A stretch of DNA of 64,000 nucleotides from Ruegeria atlantica (GTDB taxonomy: Bacteria > Pseudomonadota > Alphaproteobacteria > Rhodobacterales > Rhodobacteraceae), in NCBI RefSeq assembly GCF_013032455.1, contig NZ_WQCF01000006.1:62001-126000 (forward strand). The letters run 5' to 3'. Positions 45,754-56,121 of this stretch are shown here, one piece after another (position 1 is the first letter of the stretch; each line of letters starts with the position of its first letter). Below the pieces are notes generated by a model that saw only the letters and a list, made by a program, of their open reading frames with translations, did not search any database and was not told where the DNA came from. A program made the translations under genes and the position numbers.

Positions 45754-46572
45754 TACGCAATCCCCAGACAATAACGAGGCACCCAAGGGCGCGATTGCCA
45801 AGTTTCTGGCGGCCTCGCCAGATTCGGTTGGCAAAACGATCTTTATCGCTGTCGCCGTATGTCTTGTTGCTTCGATGGTCGTGTCGTCGGCTGCTGTCAG
45901 CCTGCGCCCCGTGCAAGAGGCGAACAAGCTGAAAGACAAGCAGGTTAACGTCCTGCAGGTGGCGGGCGTCTATGAACCCGGCGTCGACGTGACCGAAGCA
46001 TTCGCCGCATTCGAGCCGCATGTGCTGGAACTGTCTAGTGGCGAATTCGTTGACGATCAGTTCGATCCGGCCACTTTCGACGATATCGCTGCCGCAAGCG
46101 ATCCGGAATTGAGCGTCGCTCTGGACGATGATCCAGCCGGGATTGGCCGCAAATCCCAGTATCGCGTGATCTATCTGCTGCGCGATGATGCAGGCGATTT
46201 GGACAAGGTAATCCTGCCGCTGCACGGCTATGGGCTGTGGTCCACGCTCTATGGCTTTATCGCGCTTGAGAACAACGGCAACGATATCTTCGGCCTACAG
46301 TTCTATCAGCATGGTGAGACCCCGGGCCTCGGCGCCGAGGTGGACAACCCGCGTTGGAAAGCCTTGTGGAACGGTAAGAGGTTGCGGGACGACAACGGTG
46401 ATCTGCAAATCACCGTCGCCAAATCACAACCAGCGGCTGGCCCTGACTTTTATGTCGACGCGCTGGCTGGTGCCACGCTGACTTCGGTTGGTGTTGATAA
46501 CCTGGTGAAATTCTGGATGGGTGATGCGGGCTACGGTCCCTTCCTGGCCAAACTGCAAGCAGGAGAGTTCTG

Positions 46573-46573
<1 letters not shown>
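45746..46573 (+). CDS. nqrC: Na+-translocating NADH:ubiquinone reductase subunit C
   Basis: A 275-residue protein with an N-terminal membrane helix (about 30-52) and a periplasmic FMN-binding domain. The flavinylation site is Thr244 in [10 protein letters not shown]. The usual Ser/Thr before GAT is Ala here, a small departure from the commonest motif. It passes electrons from NqrB/D/E towards NqrB. It shares one base with nqrD (TGATG). Confidence 0.96.
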
Positions 46574-47225
<652 letters not shown>

Positions 47226-47226
<1 letters not shown>

Positions 47227-47834
47227 TGGAAGGTCTGATCTCACTGGCCGTAAAGGCCATCTTTGTCGAAAACCTTGCGCTTAGCTTCTTCCTGGGGATG
47301 TGTACTTTCATCGCCGTTTCCAAGAAGATTTCTACCGCGCTTGGTCTGGGTATTTCGGTGATGCTGGTGCAGGCAATTACCGTGCCAACCAACAACCTGC
47401 TGCTGAGCTATCTTTTGAAACCGGGTGCGTTGGCCTGGGCTGGGTTCCCGGATGTGGACCTGACCTTCCTTGGCCTGATCTCGTATATCGGCGTTATTGC
47501 GGCGATGGTGCAAATCCTTGAGATGATCTTGGATAAGTACTTCCCACCGCTTTACAACGCGCTGGGGATTTTCCTGCCGCTGATCACGGTGAACTGCGCC
47601 ATTCTGGGTGGTTCGCTGTTCATGGTGGAACGCGATTACAACTTTGCCGAGGCAACAACTTACGGTCTGTCTTCCGGCTTTGGCTGGGCACTGGCGATCA
47701 CCGCGATGGCGGGTGTGCGCGAAAAGTTGAAATACTCGGATATTCCCGACGGCCTGCAGGGTCTGGGGATCACCTTCATCACCGCTGGACTGATGGCCTT
47801 GGCCTTTATGTCCTTCTCGGGCGTGAAACTGTAA
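47226..47834 (+). CDS. nqrE: Na+-translocating NADH:ubiquinone reductase subunit E
   Basis: A 202-residue membrane subunit homologous to NqrD. The family block [18 protein letters not shown] carries its Fe-ligand Cys. Six helices are seen, starting [20 protein letters not shown]. It is separated from nqrF by 10 bases with a GGAGGG ribosome site. Confidence 0.97.
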
Positions 47835-47844
47835 GGAGGGCGCA

Positions 47845-49068
47845 ATGGAAACTTTTAGCTTAGGCGTCATCCTTTTTACACTGATCGTTCTGGCACTGGT
47901 CGCCATCATCATGGCCGCGCGCTCGCGTCTGGTCTCGACCGGTAACGTCAACATCACAATCAATGGTGAGAAAACCATCTCGGTGCCCGCAGGCGGCAAA
48001 CTGCTGCAAACGCTGGCGGCTGAGAAACTGTTTGTCCCGTCTGCGTGTGGCGGTGGCGGTACATGCGCACAATGCCGAGTGAAGGTGCATTCAGGCGGTG
48101 GGTCGATCCTGCCGACCGAGGAAAGCCATATCACCAAACGAGAAGCCTCATGCGGTGACCGTCTGTCCTGTCAGGTTGCGGTCAAGCAGGACATGGATAT
48201 TGAGGTTCCCGAAGAGGTCTTCGGCGTCAAGAAATGGGAATGCACCGTGCGTTCGAATGAGAACGTGGCGACATTCATCAAAGCGCTAACTCTAGACCTG
48301 CCTGAAGGTGAGGATGTGAACTTCCGCGCTGGTGGTTACATCCAGATCGAAGCTCCTGCGCACCAGTTGAAATACACCGATTTCGACGTGGAAGAGGAAT
48401 ATCGCGAGGATTGGGATCGCTTCAATCTGTGGCAGTATGAATCTGTGGTGAATGAGCCGATCGAGCGCGCCTATTCGATGGCGAACTATCCCGATGAAAA
48501 AGGCATGATCATGCTGAACGTTCGGGTTGCCTCGCCGCCTCCGGGCTCCGAGGGTATCCCTCCGGGTCAGATGTCGTCGTATATCTTCAACCTGAAACCG
48601 GGCGACAAGGTTACGATCTCAGGTCCGTTTGGTGAGTTCTTTGCGCGCGAGACAGATAAAGAGATGGTGTTTATCGGCGGTGGTGCTGGCATGGCACCAA
48701 TGCGGAGCCACATCTTTGATCAGCTCAAGCGCCTTGAGAACCGTAACCGCAAGATCAGCTTCTGGTACGGCGCGCGGTCAAAGAAAGAGATGTTCTTTGT
48801 CGAGGATTTCGACACGCTGGCCAAGGAATTTGACAATTTCGAATGGCACGTGGCCCTGTCCGACGCGCAGCCTGAGGATGACTGGAAAGGCTATACCGGC
48901 TTCATCCACAACGTGTTGTTCGAAGAATACCTCAAGAACCACCCAGCGCCTGAAGATTGCGAGTTCTATATGTGTGGGCCGCCAATCATGAACCAGTCGG
49001 TCATCAACATGCTGCTGGATTTGGGCGTGGACCGCGAAGACATCATGCTCGACGATTTCGGCGGGTAA
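47845..49068 (+). CDS. nqrF: Na+-translocating NADH:ubiquinone reductase subunit F (NADH-oxidising)
   Basis: 407 residues. One N-terminal membrane helix (about 5-25) is followed by a ferredoxin domain with 2Fe-2S ligands C68, C74, C77 and C109, then an FAD-binding domain (RAYSMANYP) and an NADH-binding domain ([14 protein letters not shown]). It is the entry point of electrons into the pump. It ends the operon, with a terminator directly after it. Confidence 0.97.
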   Translation: METFSLGVILFTLIVLALVAIIMAARSRLVSTGNVNITINGEKTISVPAGGKLLQTLAAEKLFVPSACGGGGTCAQCRVKVHSGGGSILPTEESHITKREASCGDRLSCQVAVKQDMDIEVPEEVFGVKKWECTVRSNENVATFIKALTLDLPEGEDVNFRAGGYIQIEAPAHQLKYTDFDVEEEYREDWDRFNLWQYESVVNEPIERAYSMANYPDEKGMIMLNVRVASPPPGSEGIPPGQMSSYIFNLKPGDKVTISGPFGEFFARETDKEMVFIGGGAGMAPMRSHIFDQLKRLENRNRKISFWYGARSKKEMFFVEDFDTLAKEFDNFEWHVALSDAQPEDDWKGYTGFIHNVLFEEYLKNHPAPEDCEFYMCGPPIMNQSVINMLLDLGVDREDIMLDDFGG

Positions 49069-49077
49069 GAGACGAAG

Positions 49078-49106
49078 AAACCGGCGCGAAATGCGTCGGT
49101 TTTTTT
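49078..49106. terminator. Rho-independent terminator after nqrF
   Basis: A ten-pair stem AAACCGGCGC / GCGTCGGTTT (one G-T pair) around a short loop is followed by seven Ts (49100-49106). It ends nqrABCDEF. The A-run on the left arm also allows it to act on the convergent sugar dehydrogenase transcript, whose stop is at 49105. Confidence 0.85.
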
Positions 49107-50388
49107 ACAGCCGCAGGTCGCTTGCGTCTTTGGGTAAACAGGATTTCACGTCGTAGAGCACGGACTGCTCTTTGCCATAAGAGCGAATTTGTTCGGGGTC
49201 GAGCGCGCGAAACTCCTCATGAGCCACCGCAAGAACTATGCCGTCGTAGATGCCGTCCTCGGGCTCTTTGATCATTGAAATCCCGTATTCCGCATGCGCT
49301 GCCTGATTGTCGACGTGGGGGTCGTAGACATCGACTGCGATCCCGTAATCCTGTAGCTCATCGATGATATCGACCACCCGAGTATTGCGCAGATCGGGAC
49401 AGTTTTCCTTGAACGTCAACCCCATGACCAGCACGCGTGCGCGGGCCACGTTAATACCGTCTCGCATCATCCGTTTGACCAGTTGTGACACGACGTAGCC
49501 GCCCATGGCGTCGTTCAGCCGCCTCCCGGCCAGAATGATCTGAGGGTGGTGGCCAACTGCTTCGGCTTTGTGGGTCAGGTAATAGGGGTCGACGCCAATG
49601 CAATGTCCGCCGACTAGGCCAGGGCGGAAAGGCAGGAAGTTCCATTTGGTACCAGCAGCCCGTAAAACTGCCTCGGTGTCGATGCCCATCCGTCCGAAGA
49701 TCATCGCCAACTCGTTGACCAGCGCGATATTCAAGTCGCGCTGCGTATTTTCGATAACTTTCGCCGCCTCAGCCACCCGGATGCTCTCCGCTTTGTGGGT
49801 GCCGGCACTGATAATCCGCGCATAAAGCGCATCAACCAAATCGGCGACTTCGGGAGTAGACCCCGAAGTCACCTTGCAGATATCGGAAATCCTGTGCGTT
49901 TTGTCGCCAGGGTTGATCCTTTCCGGGCTGTAGCCTGCGAAGAAATCCGCATTGAATGCCAGCCCCGACATGCGCTCGAGAACCGGCACGCAGTCTTCCT
50001 CGGTCGCGCCGGGGTAAACTGTGGATTCGTAAATCACCAGATCTCCGGGTTTCAACAACCCACCAACCATTTCAGACGCGTTGATTAACGGAGAAAGATC
50101 TGGCTGCTTTCCCGCCGTGATAGGCGTTGGCACAGTCACGATATAGGTATCGCACGCGGCCAGATCGGCCAGATCGGTTGTGAAAACCAATTCTGAGGCC
50201 GCGGCCAGATCATCGGGCTCGACCTCTTGCGTCGCGTCATGCCCTGAACGTAGGTCGGCAATACGGGATGCGTTAATATCGAAGCCTACGACCGGGCCGA
50301 TCTTGCCGAAGGCCACTGCCAATGGCAGGCCGACATAACCCAGCCCAATTACTGCGATCCGACGAGAGTTTGGGTTGGTTTCAAACAT
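49105..50388 (-). CDS. tviB: UDP-N-acetylglucosamine 6-dehydrogenase-type nucleotide sugar dehydrogenase (TviB/WecC-like)
   Basis: A 427-residue enzyme starting at the ATG at 50388 ([10 protein letters not shown]). It has an N-terminal NAD-binding fold ([13 protein letters not shown]), a central dimer domain with [14 protein letters not shown], the catalytic Cys263 in [17 protein letters not shown] and a C-terminal UDP-binding domain ([14 protein letters not shown]). The TviB-like spacing suggests UDP-GlcNAc or UDP-GalNAc oxidation to a uronic acid for surface polysaccharide. No other polysaccharide gene is nearby, so it is an isolated gene inserted between nqrF and apbE. Confidence 0.88.
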   Translation of the reverse strand: MFETNPNSRRIAVIGLGYVGLPLAVAFGKIGPVVGFDINASRIADLRSGHDATQEVEPDDLAAASELVFTTDLADLAACDTYIVTVPTPITAGKQPDLSPLINASEMVGGLLKPGDLVIYESTVYPGATEEDCVPVLERMSGLAFNADFFAGYSPERINPGDKTHRISDICKVTSGSTPEVADLVDALYARIISAGTHKAESIRVAEAAKVIENTQRDLNIALVNELAMIFGRMGIDTEAVLRAAGTKWNFLPFRPGLVGGHCIGVDPYYLTHKAEAVGHHPQIILAGRRLNDAMGGYVVSQLVKRMMRDGINVARARVLVMGLTFKENCPDLRNTRVVDIIDELQDYGIAVDVYDPHVDNQAAHAEYGISMIKEPEDGIYDGIVLAVAHEEFRALDPEQIRSYGKEQSVLYDVKSCLPKDASDLRL

Positions 50389-50581
50389 CAGAAAACCTCG
50401 GGCCGGGGGCAAGGCCGCGCTCCCAATTGGAGAGCAGGAGTTTTTTCAGATGGAAACCAATCAGTCTCGCAGTGCCTGTCACCAGATCACGTATCATTCA
50501 TCCCTCGACCTTGAAGCAGTCTTTGACGCATCAGGGATACTGTCACCGGGCCAAGGTCAAGGGGATTTTCCGAGATTCCGT

Positions 50582-51106
50582 TCAGCCGACGATCATCTGC
50601 TTCATGCGCAGTGCTTCGTATTCCAGCTCTTTCAAACGGAAATGCACGACGTCACCGATGGTAATCACGCCGCACAGGTTGCCATCCCGCAGGACCGGCA
50701 TGTGGCGAAAGCGGCCTTCGGTCATGCTTTTCAATACATCATTCAGCAGATCGTCTGGCGAGCAAGTCTTCACCTCGCGTGTCATCAGATCCTCGACCGA
50801 TTGCGGCAGGGTTTGACCGGGTGTATCCGCCATACGCCGCACGATGTCGCGTTCGGACAGAATACCCTGCAAGCTGCCATTTTGATCAGTCACGAGAACC
50901 GCACCAATCCGCTTTTCCTTAAGCGTATTGACGACCGAATGAATAGTTTCGTTCGGACGTACCGAAAAAACCGCATCCCCTTTGCCCTCAAGCAATTTTG
51001 ACACGGTGGTCTGCGAATGGGACAGGTTCGACTCTGTCGATTGGCTATACGTGGTCTTTTCAGCCTTATCGCCGCGCGTTGGGGACTGGTAAGAGGTTGG
51101 GGCCAT
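50582..51106 (-). CDS. Tandem CBS domain protein
   Basis: A 174-residue protein. The ATG at 51106 has AGGAAGGAGA 7 bases upstream. Residues about 1-30 are polar. Two CBS domains follow (VSKLLEGKGDAVFSVRPNETIHS ... GILSERDIVRRMA and VEDLMTREVKTCSPDD ... GVITIGDVVHF). CBS pairs bind adenine nucleotides and act as energy sensors; the partner is unknown. Confidence 0.9.
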   Translation of the reverse strand: MAPTSYQSPTRGDKAEKTTYSQSTESNLSHSQTTVSKLLEGKGDAVFSVRPNETIHSVVNTLKEKRIGAVLVTDQNGSLQGILSERDIVRRMADTPGQTLPQSVEDLMTREVKTCSPDDLLNDVLKSMTEGRFRHMPVLRDGNLCGVITIGDVVHFRLKELEYEALRMKQMIVG

Positions 51107-51229
51107 GGGCAATCTCCTTCCTGGTTATTGCTAAGTCTTTCCCTTTCACCTTAGCGCAGCTAAACGACGTGTATAGGGTACAATTGCGCTGAAAGGCAAA
51201 ATCACCCGCAATAATGGAAGCTTAAGCCT

Positions 51230-51415
51230 TTGACCGACCTGTATCTTACCCCGCCTGTCGCTGTCTTGATATTCTTTGTGGTGGTAGTGTGTGGCCATAA
51301 TTTTCGTATGGCCTGGAAACAGCAGCCAAAGGGGTGGCAGAAACGGGCGTGGCTTTTCGGGGTGCCAGCGGTGATTGGCCTTTTAGTCTTGGGCTTTATG
51401 CCACTCAAACTCTGA
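51230..51415 (+). CDS. Small membrane protein, unknown
   Basis: A possible 61-residue protein from a TTG start (ribosome site GGAAG about 11 bases upstream), with two hydrophobic segments (about 8-22 and 43-58) joined by a basic loop (RMAWKQQPKGWQKR). It lies 64 bases before apbE on the same strand. No family is recognised. The regular two-helix layout and the basic positive-inside loop make it more than noise, but it could be a false gene. Confidence 0.5.
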   Translation: MTDLYLTPPVAVLIFFVVVVCGHNFRMAWKQQPKGWQKRAWLFGVPAVIGLLVLGFMPLKL

Positions 51416-51479
51416 TGTCGGTTTGACTCTGGCTGGGGTGGCTGGCATATGCCGGGCACCAAGTTTCCAGGAGACCCCA

Positions 51480-52505
51480 ATGCGTCTTGTGCCTGTACTG
51501 GCTTTTGCCACACTTCTATCCGGCTGCCTGTTCGACAAGGAACCCGAGGTGGTCCGCCTGTCGGGCGAGACGATGGGAACAACGTTCAATATCACGGCTA
51601 TCGGTGAGGATTTGGACGAAAACGCCCTGGCCACTGCGGTCGAAGCAACGCTGGCTGACGTCAACTCCAAGATGTCCAACTGGGACCCGAATTCCGAGGT
51701 CTCGACATTTTCTGCTGCAACCAGCACCGATGCCATGCCGGTCTCCGCAGAATTCGTGCATGTGATGCAAGCCGCCAATGAAGTGCACGAAAAGACTGGT
51801 GGTACGTTCGACGTGACCCTTGGGCCTTTGATCGAGCTGTGGGGATTTGGTCCGCGCACACCGGAAGACCCGGTGCCCTCGGATGAGGACATTCAATCTG
51901 CACTGGAAAGTGTGGGTCAGAACAGATTGCTGAAATTGGATGCCGAGGCCGGCACGCTGAGCAAATCCGATGCCAGCGTTGGGATCAACCTGTCGGCTAT
52001 TGCCAAGGGCTATGGCATTGATGCGGTTGCGGAAACTCTGCGCGATGCCGGCATCGAGAACTATCTGGTCGAGATTGGTGGCGATCTCGTCACCAAAGGC
52101 GAGAACGACAAGGGCGAAGTCTGGCGGATCGGCATCGAAAAACCGCAGGCAGGCGCGCAGTCACCGCAATTGATCGTGTCTGTGGGTGATCTTGGTATGG
52201 CCAGTTCGGGCGATTACAAGAATTTCTTCGAGCAGGACGGCGTACGATATTCGCATATCATCGACCCGACAACCGGGCGCCCTATCACACACCGGACTAC
52301 ATCGGTCACTGTTCTGGCCGAAAACGCCATGATGGCGGATGCTTGGGCCACTGCGATGTTAGCTCTGGGTCAGGAAAAGGGTCTGGAACTGGCCGAAAAG
52401 CATAAACTTGCCGTGTATTTCATCTCGCGGGATGTGACAGGTAGTGAAGATGCCTATATCACGGTACACAGCACGGCGTTCAAAGACGCTTTGAGCTCTA
52501 ACTGA
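51480..52505 (+). CDS. apbE: FAD:protein FMN transferase (ApbE), lipoprotein
   Basis: A 341-residue lipoprotein. The ATG at 51480 has AGGAG 7 bases upstream, and the N-terminus MRLVPVLAFATLLSGC ends in a lipobox Cys16. Family blocks are RLSGETMGTTFNIT, INLSAIAKGYGIDAVAE, YLVEIGGDLVTKG and RYSHIIDPTTGRPI with the Mg2+/FAD-binding residues. It attaches FMN to Thr in the SGAT sites of NqrB and NqrC in the periplasm. It is followed 14 bases later by nqrM, so these two form the Nqr maturation operon. Confidence 0.95.
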   Translation: MRLVPVLAFATLLSGCLFDKEPEVVRLSGETMGTTFNITAIGEDLDENALATAVEATLADVNSKMSNWDPNSEVSTFSAATSTDAMPVSAEFVHVMQAANEVHEKTGGTFDVTLGPLIELWGFGPRTPEDPVPSDEDIQSALESVGQNRLLKLDAEAGTLSKSDASVGINLSAIAKGYGIDAVAETLRDAGIENYLVEIGGDLVTKGENDKGEVWRIGIEKPQAGAQSPQLIVSVGDLGMASSGDYKNFFEQDGVRYSHIIDPTTGRPITHRTTSVTVLAENAMMADAWATAMLALGQEKGLELAEKHKLAVYFISRDVTGSEDAYITVHSTAFKDALSSN

Positions 52506-52519
52506 CGGAAGAACCTGAG

Positions 52520-52762
52520 ATGAGCACTTTTATTCTGGCCTTCATTTTGTTGCTGATCATCGTTGTTGGTATGTCCCTGGGTGTCATGCTGATGGGCAAG
52601 AAAATCAAGGGCAGTTGTGGCGGTCTGAATGCGATTTCAGGAGCGGATAAATGCGTGGTCTGCAAAAAGGATGTGGACCCCAACAGCCCCCTGCGCGATC
52701 AGTTACAATGCAAGCGTGCGAAGAAGATGCTGGACCAGATGGAACAGCAGGCCGAAGCATAG
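52520..52762 (+). CDS. nqrM: Na+-NQR maturation protein NqrM
   Basis: An 80-residue protein (DUF539 family) with one N-terminal membrane helix (about 4-24) and a Cys-rich tail (GSCGGLNAISG, CVVCKKDVDP). It is needed for Fe delivery to the NqrD/NqrE site. The start ATG 52520 lies 14 bases after apbE. The usual position of apbE-nqrM is directly behind nqrF; here two genes on the other strand intervene. Confidence 0.93.
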   Translation: MSTFILAFILLLIIVVGMSLGVMLMGKKIKGSCGGLNAISGADKCVVCKKDVDPNSPLRDQLQCKRAKKMLDQMEQQAEA

Positions 52763-52799
52763 TTTACGCTTCGCTGCAGGCCAGGAATTGGCTAACTAG

Positions 52800-52819
52800 G
52801 TCCCTGACCATAGGGGGAC
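52800..52819 (+). promoter_or_regulatory. Possible ribosome-site hairpin before the second sulfatase-like gene
   Basis: GTCCC (52800-52804) can pair with GGGAC (52815-52819), and this overlaps the GGGGGA Shine-Dalgarno of the TTG-started gene at 52826. The stem is only 5 bp, so any effect on translation is a guess. Confidence 0.25.
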
Positions 52820-52825
52820 ACTAAG

Positions 52826-54514
52826 TTGGCCAAAGCCAAAAACATCCTGTTCATAATGTTTGACCAGCTGCGCTGGGATTATCTGAGCTGTTACGGCCAT
52901 CCGCATTTGCATACTCCGAACATTGACCGCCTTGCCGCGCGCGGTGTGCGGTTCAACCGCGCCTATATCCAATCCCCGATTTGTGGCAGCTCGCGCATGT
53001 CCACCTATACTGGGCGCTATGTGCATTCGCACGGTGCCTCGTGGAACGGTATTCCGCTAAAGGTGGGCGAAATGACGATGGGCGACCATCTGCGCAAAGC
53101 TGGGATGGACTGCTGGCTGGTCGGCAAAACCCATATGCGCGCGGATGCCGAAGGGATGGCGCGACTGGGGCTCGAGCCTGACAGCCTGATTGGCGCTCGC
53201 GTGGGCGAGTGCGGATTTGATGTGTTTGAGCGCGACGATGGCATGCGCCCCGAGGGACCGGATGGGTTTTACGACCCGGACGGTGCCAAGGCCTATAACA
53301 CCTACCTGACGGAAAAAGGATACGAGAGCGATAACCCCTGGCACGACTTTGCCAATTCCGGGTTAGATGCAGATGGCAATGTACTATCTGGTTGGTTCCT
53401 GAAGAATTCTTCTGAGGCGGCAAATATTGCAGAAAAAGACAGTGAGACCCCATATCTGACAAAGCGGGGTATTGAGTTCATGGAGTCGCATGATGGACCG
53501 TGGTGCTGTCACCTGAGTTTCATCAAACCGCACTGGCCTTATATCGTGCCGGAACCCTATGCCTCGTTATATGGCCCCGAGCACGTGCTGCCAGTGGTCC
53601 GGTCCGAGGCCGAACGGGAGAACGCCCACCCGGTTCTGCGCGCCTTCATGAACACTAAAATCGGTCAGACATTCTCGCGTCGGGATGTGCGCGAGGCGGT
53701 GATCCCCGCCTATATGGGCCTGATCAAACAGGCCGATGACCAGATGGGTCGCCTGTTCGGCTGGATGGAAAAAACCGGCCGGATGGAGGACACGATGATC
53801 GTGATAACTTCGGACCACGGCGATTTTCTGGGCGATCACTGGATGGGAGAGAAGACTTTCTTCCACGATGCTTCGACCAAGATTCCGCTTATCATTTATG
53901 ACCCGTCGCCCGAGGCCAACTCAACGCGCGGCACAGTGAGCGATGCACTGGTCGAATCCATTGATCTCGCCCCGACCTTCGTAGAGGTGGCAGGAGGTGA
54001 GGTGGCCTCGCATATTCTTGAAGGGTGCTCGCTGTTGCCGATATTGCATGGGCAGCAAGAGGAGATGCCACGCGACGTGGTAATCTGCGAATATGACTAT
54101 TCCGCGTCGCCGATTGCGGATGCTCTGAAAGCCTCGGTTCGGGATGCGGTGATGTTCATGGTCGCGAACAAAAAATGGAAACTGATCCATTGCGAGGGCG
54201 GTCATCGGCCCATTCTGTTTGATCTGGAAAACGATCCGAGCGAACTGAACGATTTGGGCGGCAGCGACGCCCACAAAGATGTCATCGCCAAAATGTATGA
54301 TCACCTGTTTGCCTGGACCCGACGCCCCTCACAACGCACGACTCGGTCGGAACAGCAACTGATCGAGATGCGGACCAAAAGCCGGGGCAGGGGGGTTGTT
54401 GTTGGGGTTTATGATGAAAACGACGCGCCGCTGAACCTGACAGTCAAATACAGGGGGCGCAAAGCACGGCCATTTGCTGAATTTGTCGGCAAGGATAAGT
54501 CGCCTCACCATTAA
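52826..54514 (+). CDS. Sulfatase-superfamily hydrolase with altered CxSxR active-site motif
   Basis: A 562-residue cytoplasmic enzyme (MAKAKNILFIMFDQLRWDYL). The TTG start has GGGGGA 7 bases upstream. The metal aspartate D13 and a second metal site in TSDHGDFLGDHWMGEK are intact. The nucleophile motif reads C53-G-S-S-R57, where sulfatases normally have CxPxR or CxAxR, so conversion of the Cys to formylglycine is uncertain. Tyr/Trp-rich pocket blocks (FIKPHWPYIVPEPYASLYGP) resemble phosphonate or aryl sulfatases. The C-terminal tail (about 500-562) is basic. It is not closely similar to the enzyme at 12103-13635. Confidence 0.83.
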   Translation: MAKAKNILFIMFDQLRWDYLSCYGHPHLHTPNIDRLAARGVRFNRAYIQSPICGSSRMSTYTGRYVHSHGASWNGIPLKVGEMTMGDHLRKAGMDCWLVGKTHMRADAEGMARLGLEPDSLIGARVGECGFDVFERDDGMRPEGPDGFYDPDGAKAYNTYLTEKGYESDNPWHDFANSGLDADGNVLSGWFLKNSSEAANIAEKDSETPYLTKRGIEFMESHDGPWCCHLSFIKPHWPYIVPEPYASLYGPEHVLPVVRSEAERENAHPVLRAFMNTKIGQTFSRRDVREAVIPAYMGLIKQADDQMGRLFGWMEKTGRMEDTMIVITSDHGDFLGDHWMGEKTFFHDASTKIPLIIYDPSPEANSTRGTVSDALVESIDLAPTFVEVAGGEVASHILEGCSLLPILHGQQEEMPRDVVICEYDYSASPIADALKASVRDAVMFMVANKKWKLIHCEGGHRPILFDLENDPSELNDLGGSDAHKDVIAKMYDHLFAWTRRPSQRTTRSEQQLIEMRTKSRGRGVVVGVYDENDAPLNLTVKYRGRKARPFAEFVGKDKSPHH

Positions 54515-54603
54515 TTCTGAGCGGCCTAACCCAAAAGACGGTTCACCCGCCGATGGTCAGACGATAAAAGACGGGCCAAGAGCAGAAATCCGGAGAGCTT
54601 CAA

Positions 54604-56121
54604 ATGACCGCCCCCAAACCCGTTGTCTTGTGCATTCTCGATGGTTGGGGCCTGTCCGAGGCCACCGAAGCCAACGCACCCTATCTGGCCAATACGCCAA
54701 CCTTCGATGCGATCATGGCCAATGGCCCACACGCCACGCTGATTACCCATGGCCCGGATGTGGGCTTGCCCACCGGTCAGATGGGCAATTCCGAGGTTGG
54801 CCACACCAATATCGGCGCGGGCCGGGTTGTGGCCATGGATTTAGGTCAGATTGATCTGGCGATTGAGGATGGCTCATTCTTTGACAACAAAGCTTTGCAG
54901 GACTTCATTACCAAGGTGAAAGATGCGGGCGGCACCGCGCATCTGATGGGACTAGTGTCGGATGGTGGTGTGCATGGGCACCTGAACCATATCGCCGCCG
55001 CCGCCAAGGCGATCACCGACGCGGGAGTGCCTGTCGCACTGCACGCAATCACCGATGGCCGCGACGTGGCTCCGAAATCCGCCTTTACCTATATCGCCGA
55101 ATTGGAAGACCGCCTGCCCGAAGGCGCGCGCATTGTCACCGTCAGCGGGCGCTATTTCGCGATGGACCGTGACAATCGCTGGGAGCGCGTCAGCGAAGCC
55201 TATGAGGCAATGATCAACGGACAGGGTCGAACCTCGGCATCAGCTCATGGCGCAGTTGACCACGCCTACAACCAATCTGAAACCGATGAATTCATCGTAC
55301 CGACAGTTCTAGATGGCTTTGACGGCGTCAAGGATGGTGACGGGTTTTTCTGCCTCAACTTCCGTGCCGATCGCGCGCGAGAGATCCTGCGAGCGATTGG
55401 CGAACCAGATTTTGCTGATTTTGACACTGGCCTGCGCCCGCAATTGGCCGCTCTGCTGGGTATGGTTGAATACTCGGACGCCCACAATGCCTATATGACC
55501 ACCGTTTATCCAAAGCGCGAAATCGTCAATACGCTGGGCGAATGGGTGGCCAAACAGGGGATGCGTCAGTTTCGTCTGGCCGAAACCGAGAAGTACCCGC
55601 ATGTTACGTTCTTTCTGAACGGCGGCAAAGAAACGCCGGAAGACGGAGAAGACCGCTATATGCCGAAATCCCCAAAAGTGGCGACTTATGACCTGCAGCC
55701 AGAGATGTCCTCGGCCGAAGTAACCGCCAAGTTCGTCGAGGCGATTGAGGCAGGCTTTGACCTGATCGTCACCAACTATGCCAATCCGGATATGGTTGGC
55801 CATTCAGGCGATTTGAAAGCAGCAATCAAGGCGTGCGAAGCCGTGGATCAGGGGTTGGAACAGGTGGTTGCTGCGCTCGAAAAGGCCGGTGGCGCGATGA
55901 TCGTCACCGCCGACCACGGCAACTGTGAGATGATGGTCGATCCCGAAACCGGGGGCCCGCATACCGCACACACACTGAACCCAGTGCCCGTAGCACTGGT
56001 GGGCGGCCCAGAGGGTGCCAAATTGCGCGACGGACGCCTGTCCGACTTGGCGCCGACGCTCTTGCAACTTATGGGTCTGGAGCAACCACCGGAAATGACT
56101 GGCCAGAGCTTGTTGTCATGA
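54604..56121 (+). CDS. gpmI: 2,3-bisphosphoglycerate-independent phosphoglycerate mutase
   Basis: A 505-residue glycolytic enzyme. The metal-binding D is in CILDGWGLSE (D13), the phosphorylated Ser in GQMGNSEVGHTNIG (about 64), the metal block in ANPDMVGHSGD, and the final site in VTADHGNCEMM. It interconverts 3- and 2-phosphoglycerate using Mn2+. Its stop overlaps the EnvC-like gene by 4 bases (ATGA), an arrangement seen in many alphaproteobacteria. Confidence 0.97.
   Translation: MTAPKPVVLCILDGWGLSEATEANAPYLANTPTFDAIMANGPHATLITHGPDVGLPTGQMGNSEVGHTNIGAGRVVAMDLGQIDLAIEDGSFFDNKALQDFITKVKDAGGTAHLMGLVSDGGVHGHLNHIAAAAKAITDAGVPVALHAITDGRDVAPKSAFTYIAELEDRLPEGARIVTVSGRYFAMDRDNRWERVSEAYEAMINGQGRTSASAHGAVDHAYNQSETDEFIVPTVLDGFDGVKDGDGFFCLNFRADRAREILRAIGEPDFADFDTGLRPQLAALLGMVEYSDAHNAYMTTVYPKREIVNTLGEWVAKQGMRQFRLAETEKYPHVTFFLNGGKETPEDGEDRYMPKSPKVATYDLQPEMSSAEVTAKFVEAIEAGFDLIVTNYANPDMVGHSGDLKAAIKACEAVDQGLEQVVAALEKAGGAMIVTADHGNCEMMVDPETGGPHTAHTLNPVPVALVGGPEGAKLRDGRLSDLAPTLLQLMGLEQPPEMTGQSLLS

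Noticed and set aside
45010..45939. A 309-codon open frame on the minus strand
   Set aside because: It is antisense to nqrB and nqrC, which are unambiguous; the translation is His/Gln/Arg-rich without family features.
47241..48137. A 298-codon open frame on the minus strand
   Set aside because: It is antisense to nqrE and nqrF and has typical shadow composition.
50375..51001. A 208-codon open frame on the plus strand
   Set aside because: It is mostly antisense to the CBS-domain gene, which has a strong ribosome site and two clear domains.
49105..51106. Possible mobile insertion splitting the nqr locus
   Set aside because: No transposase, integrase, target-site duplication or inverted repeats were seen around the two genes; kept only as a gene-order observation.
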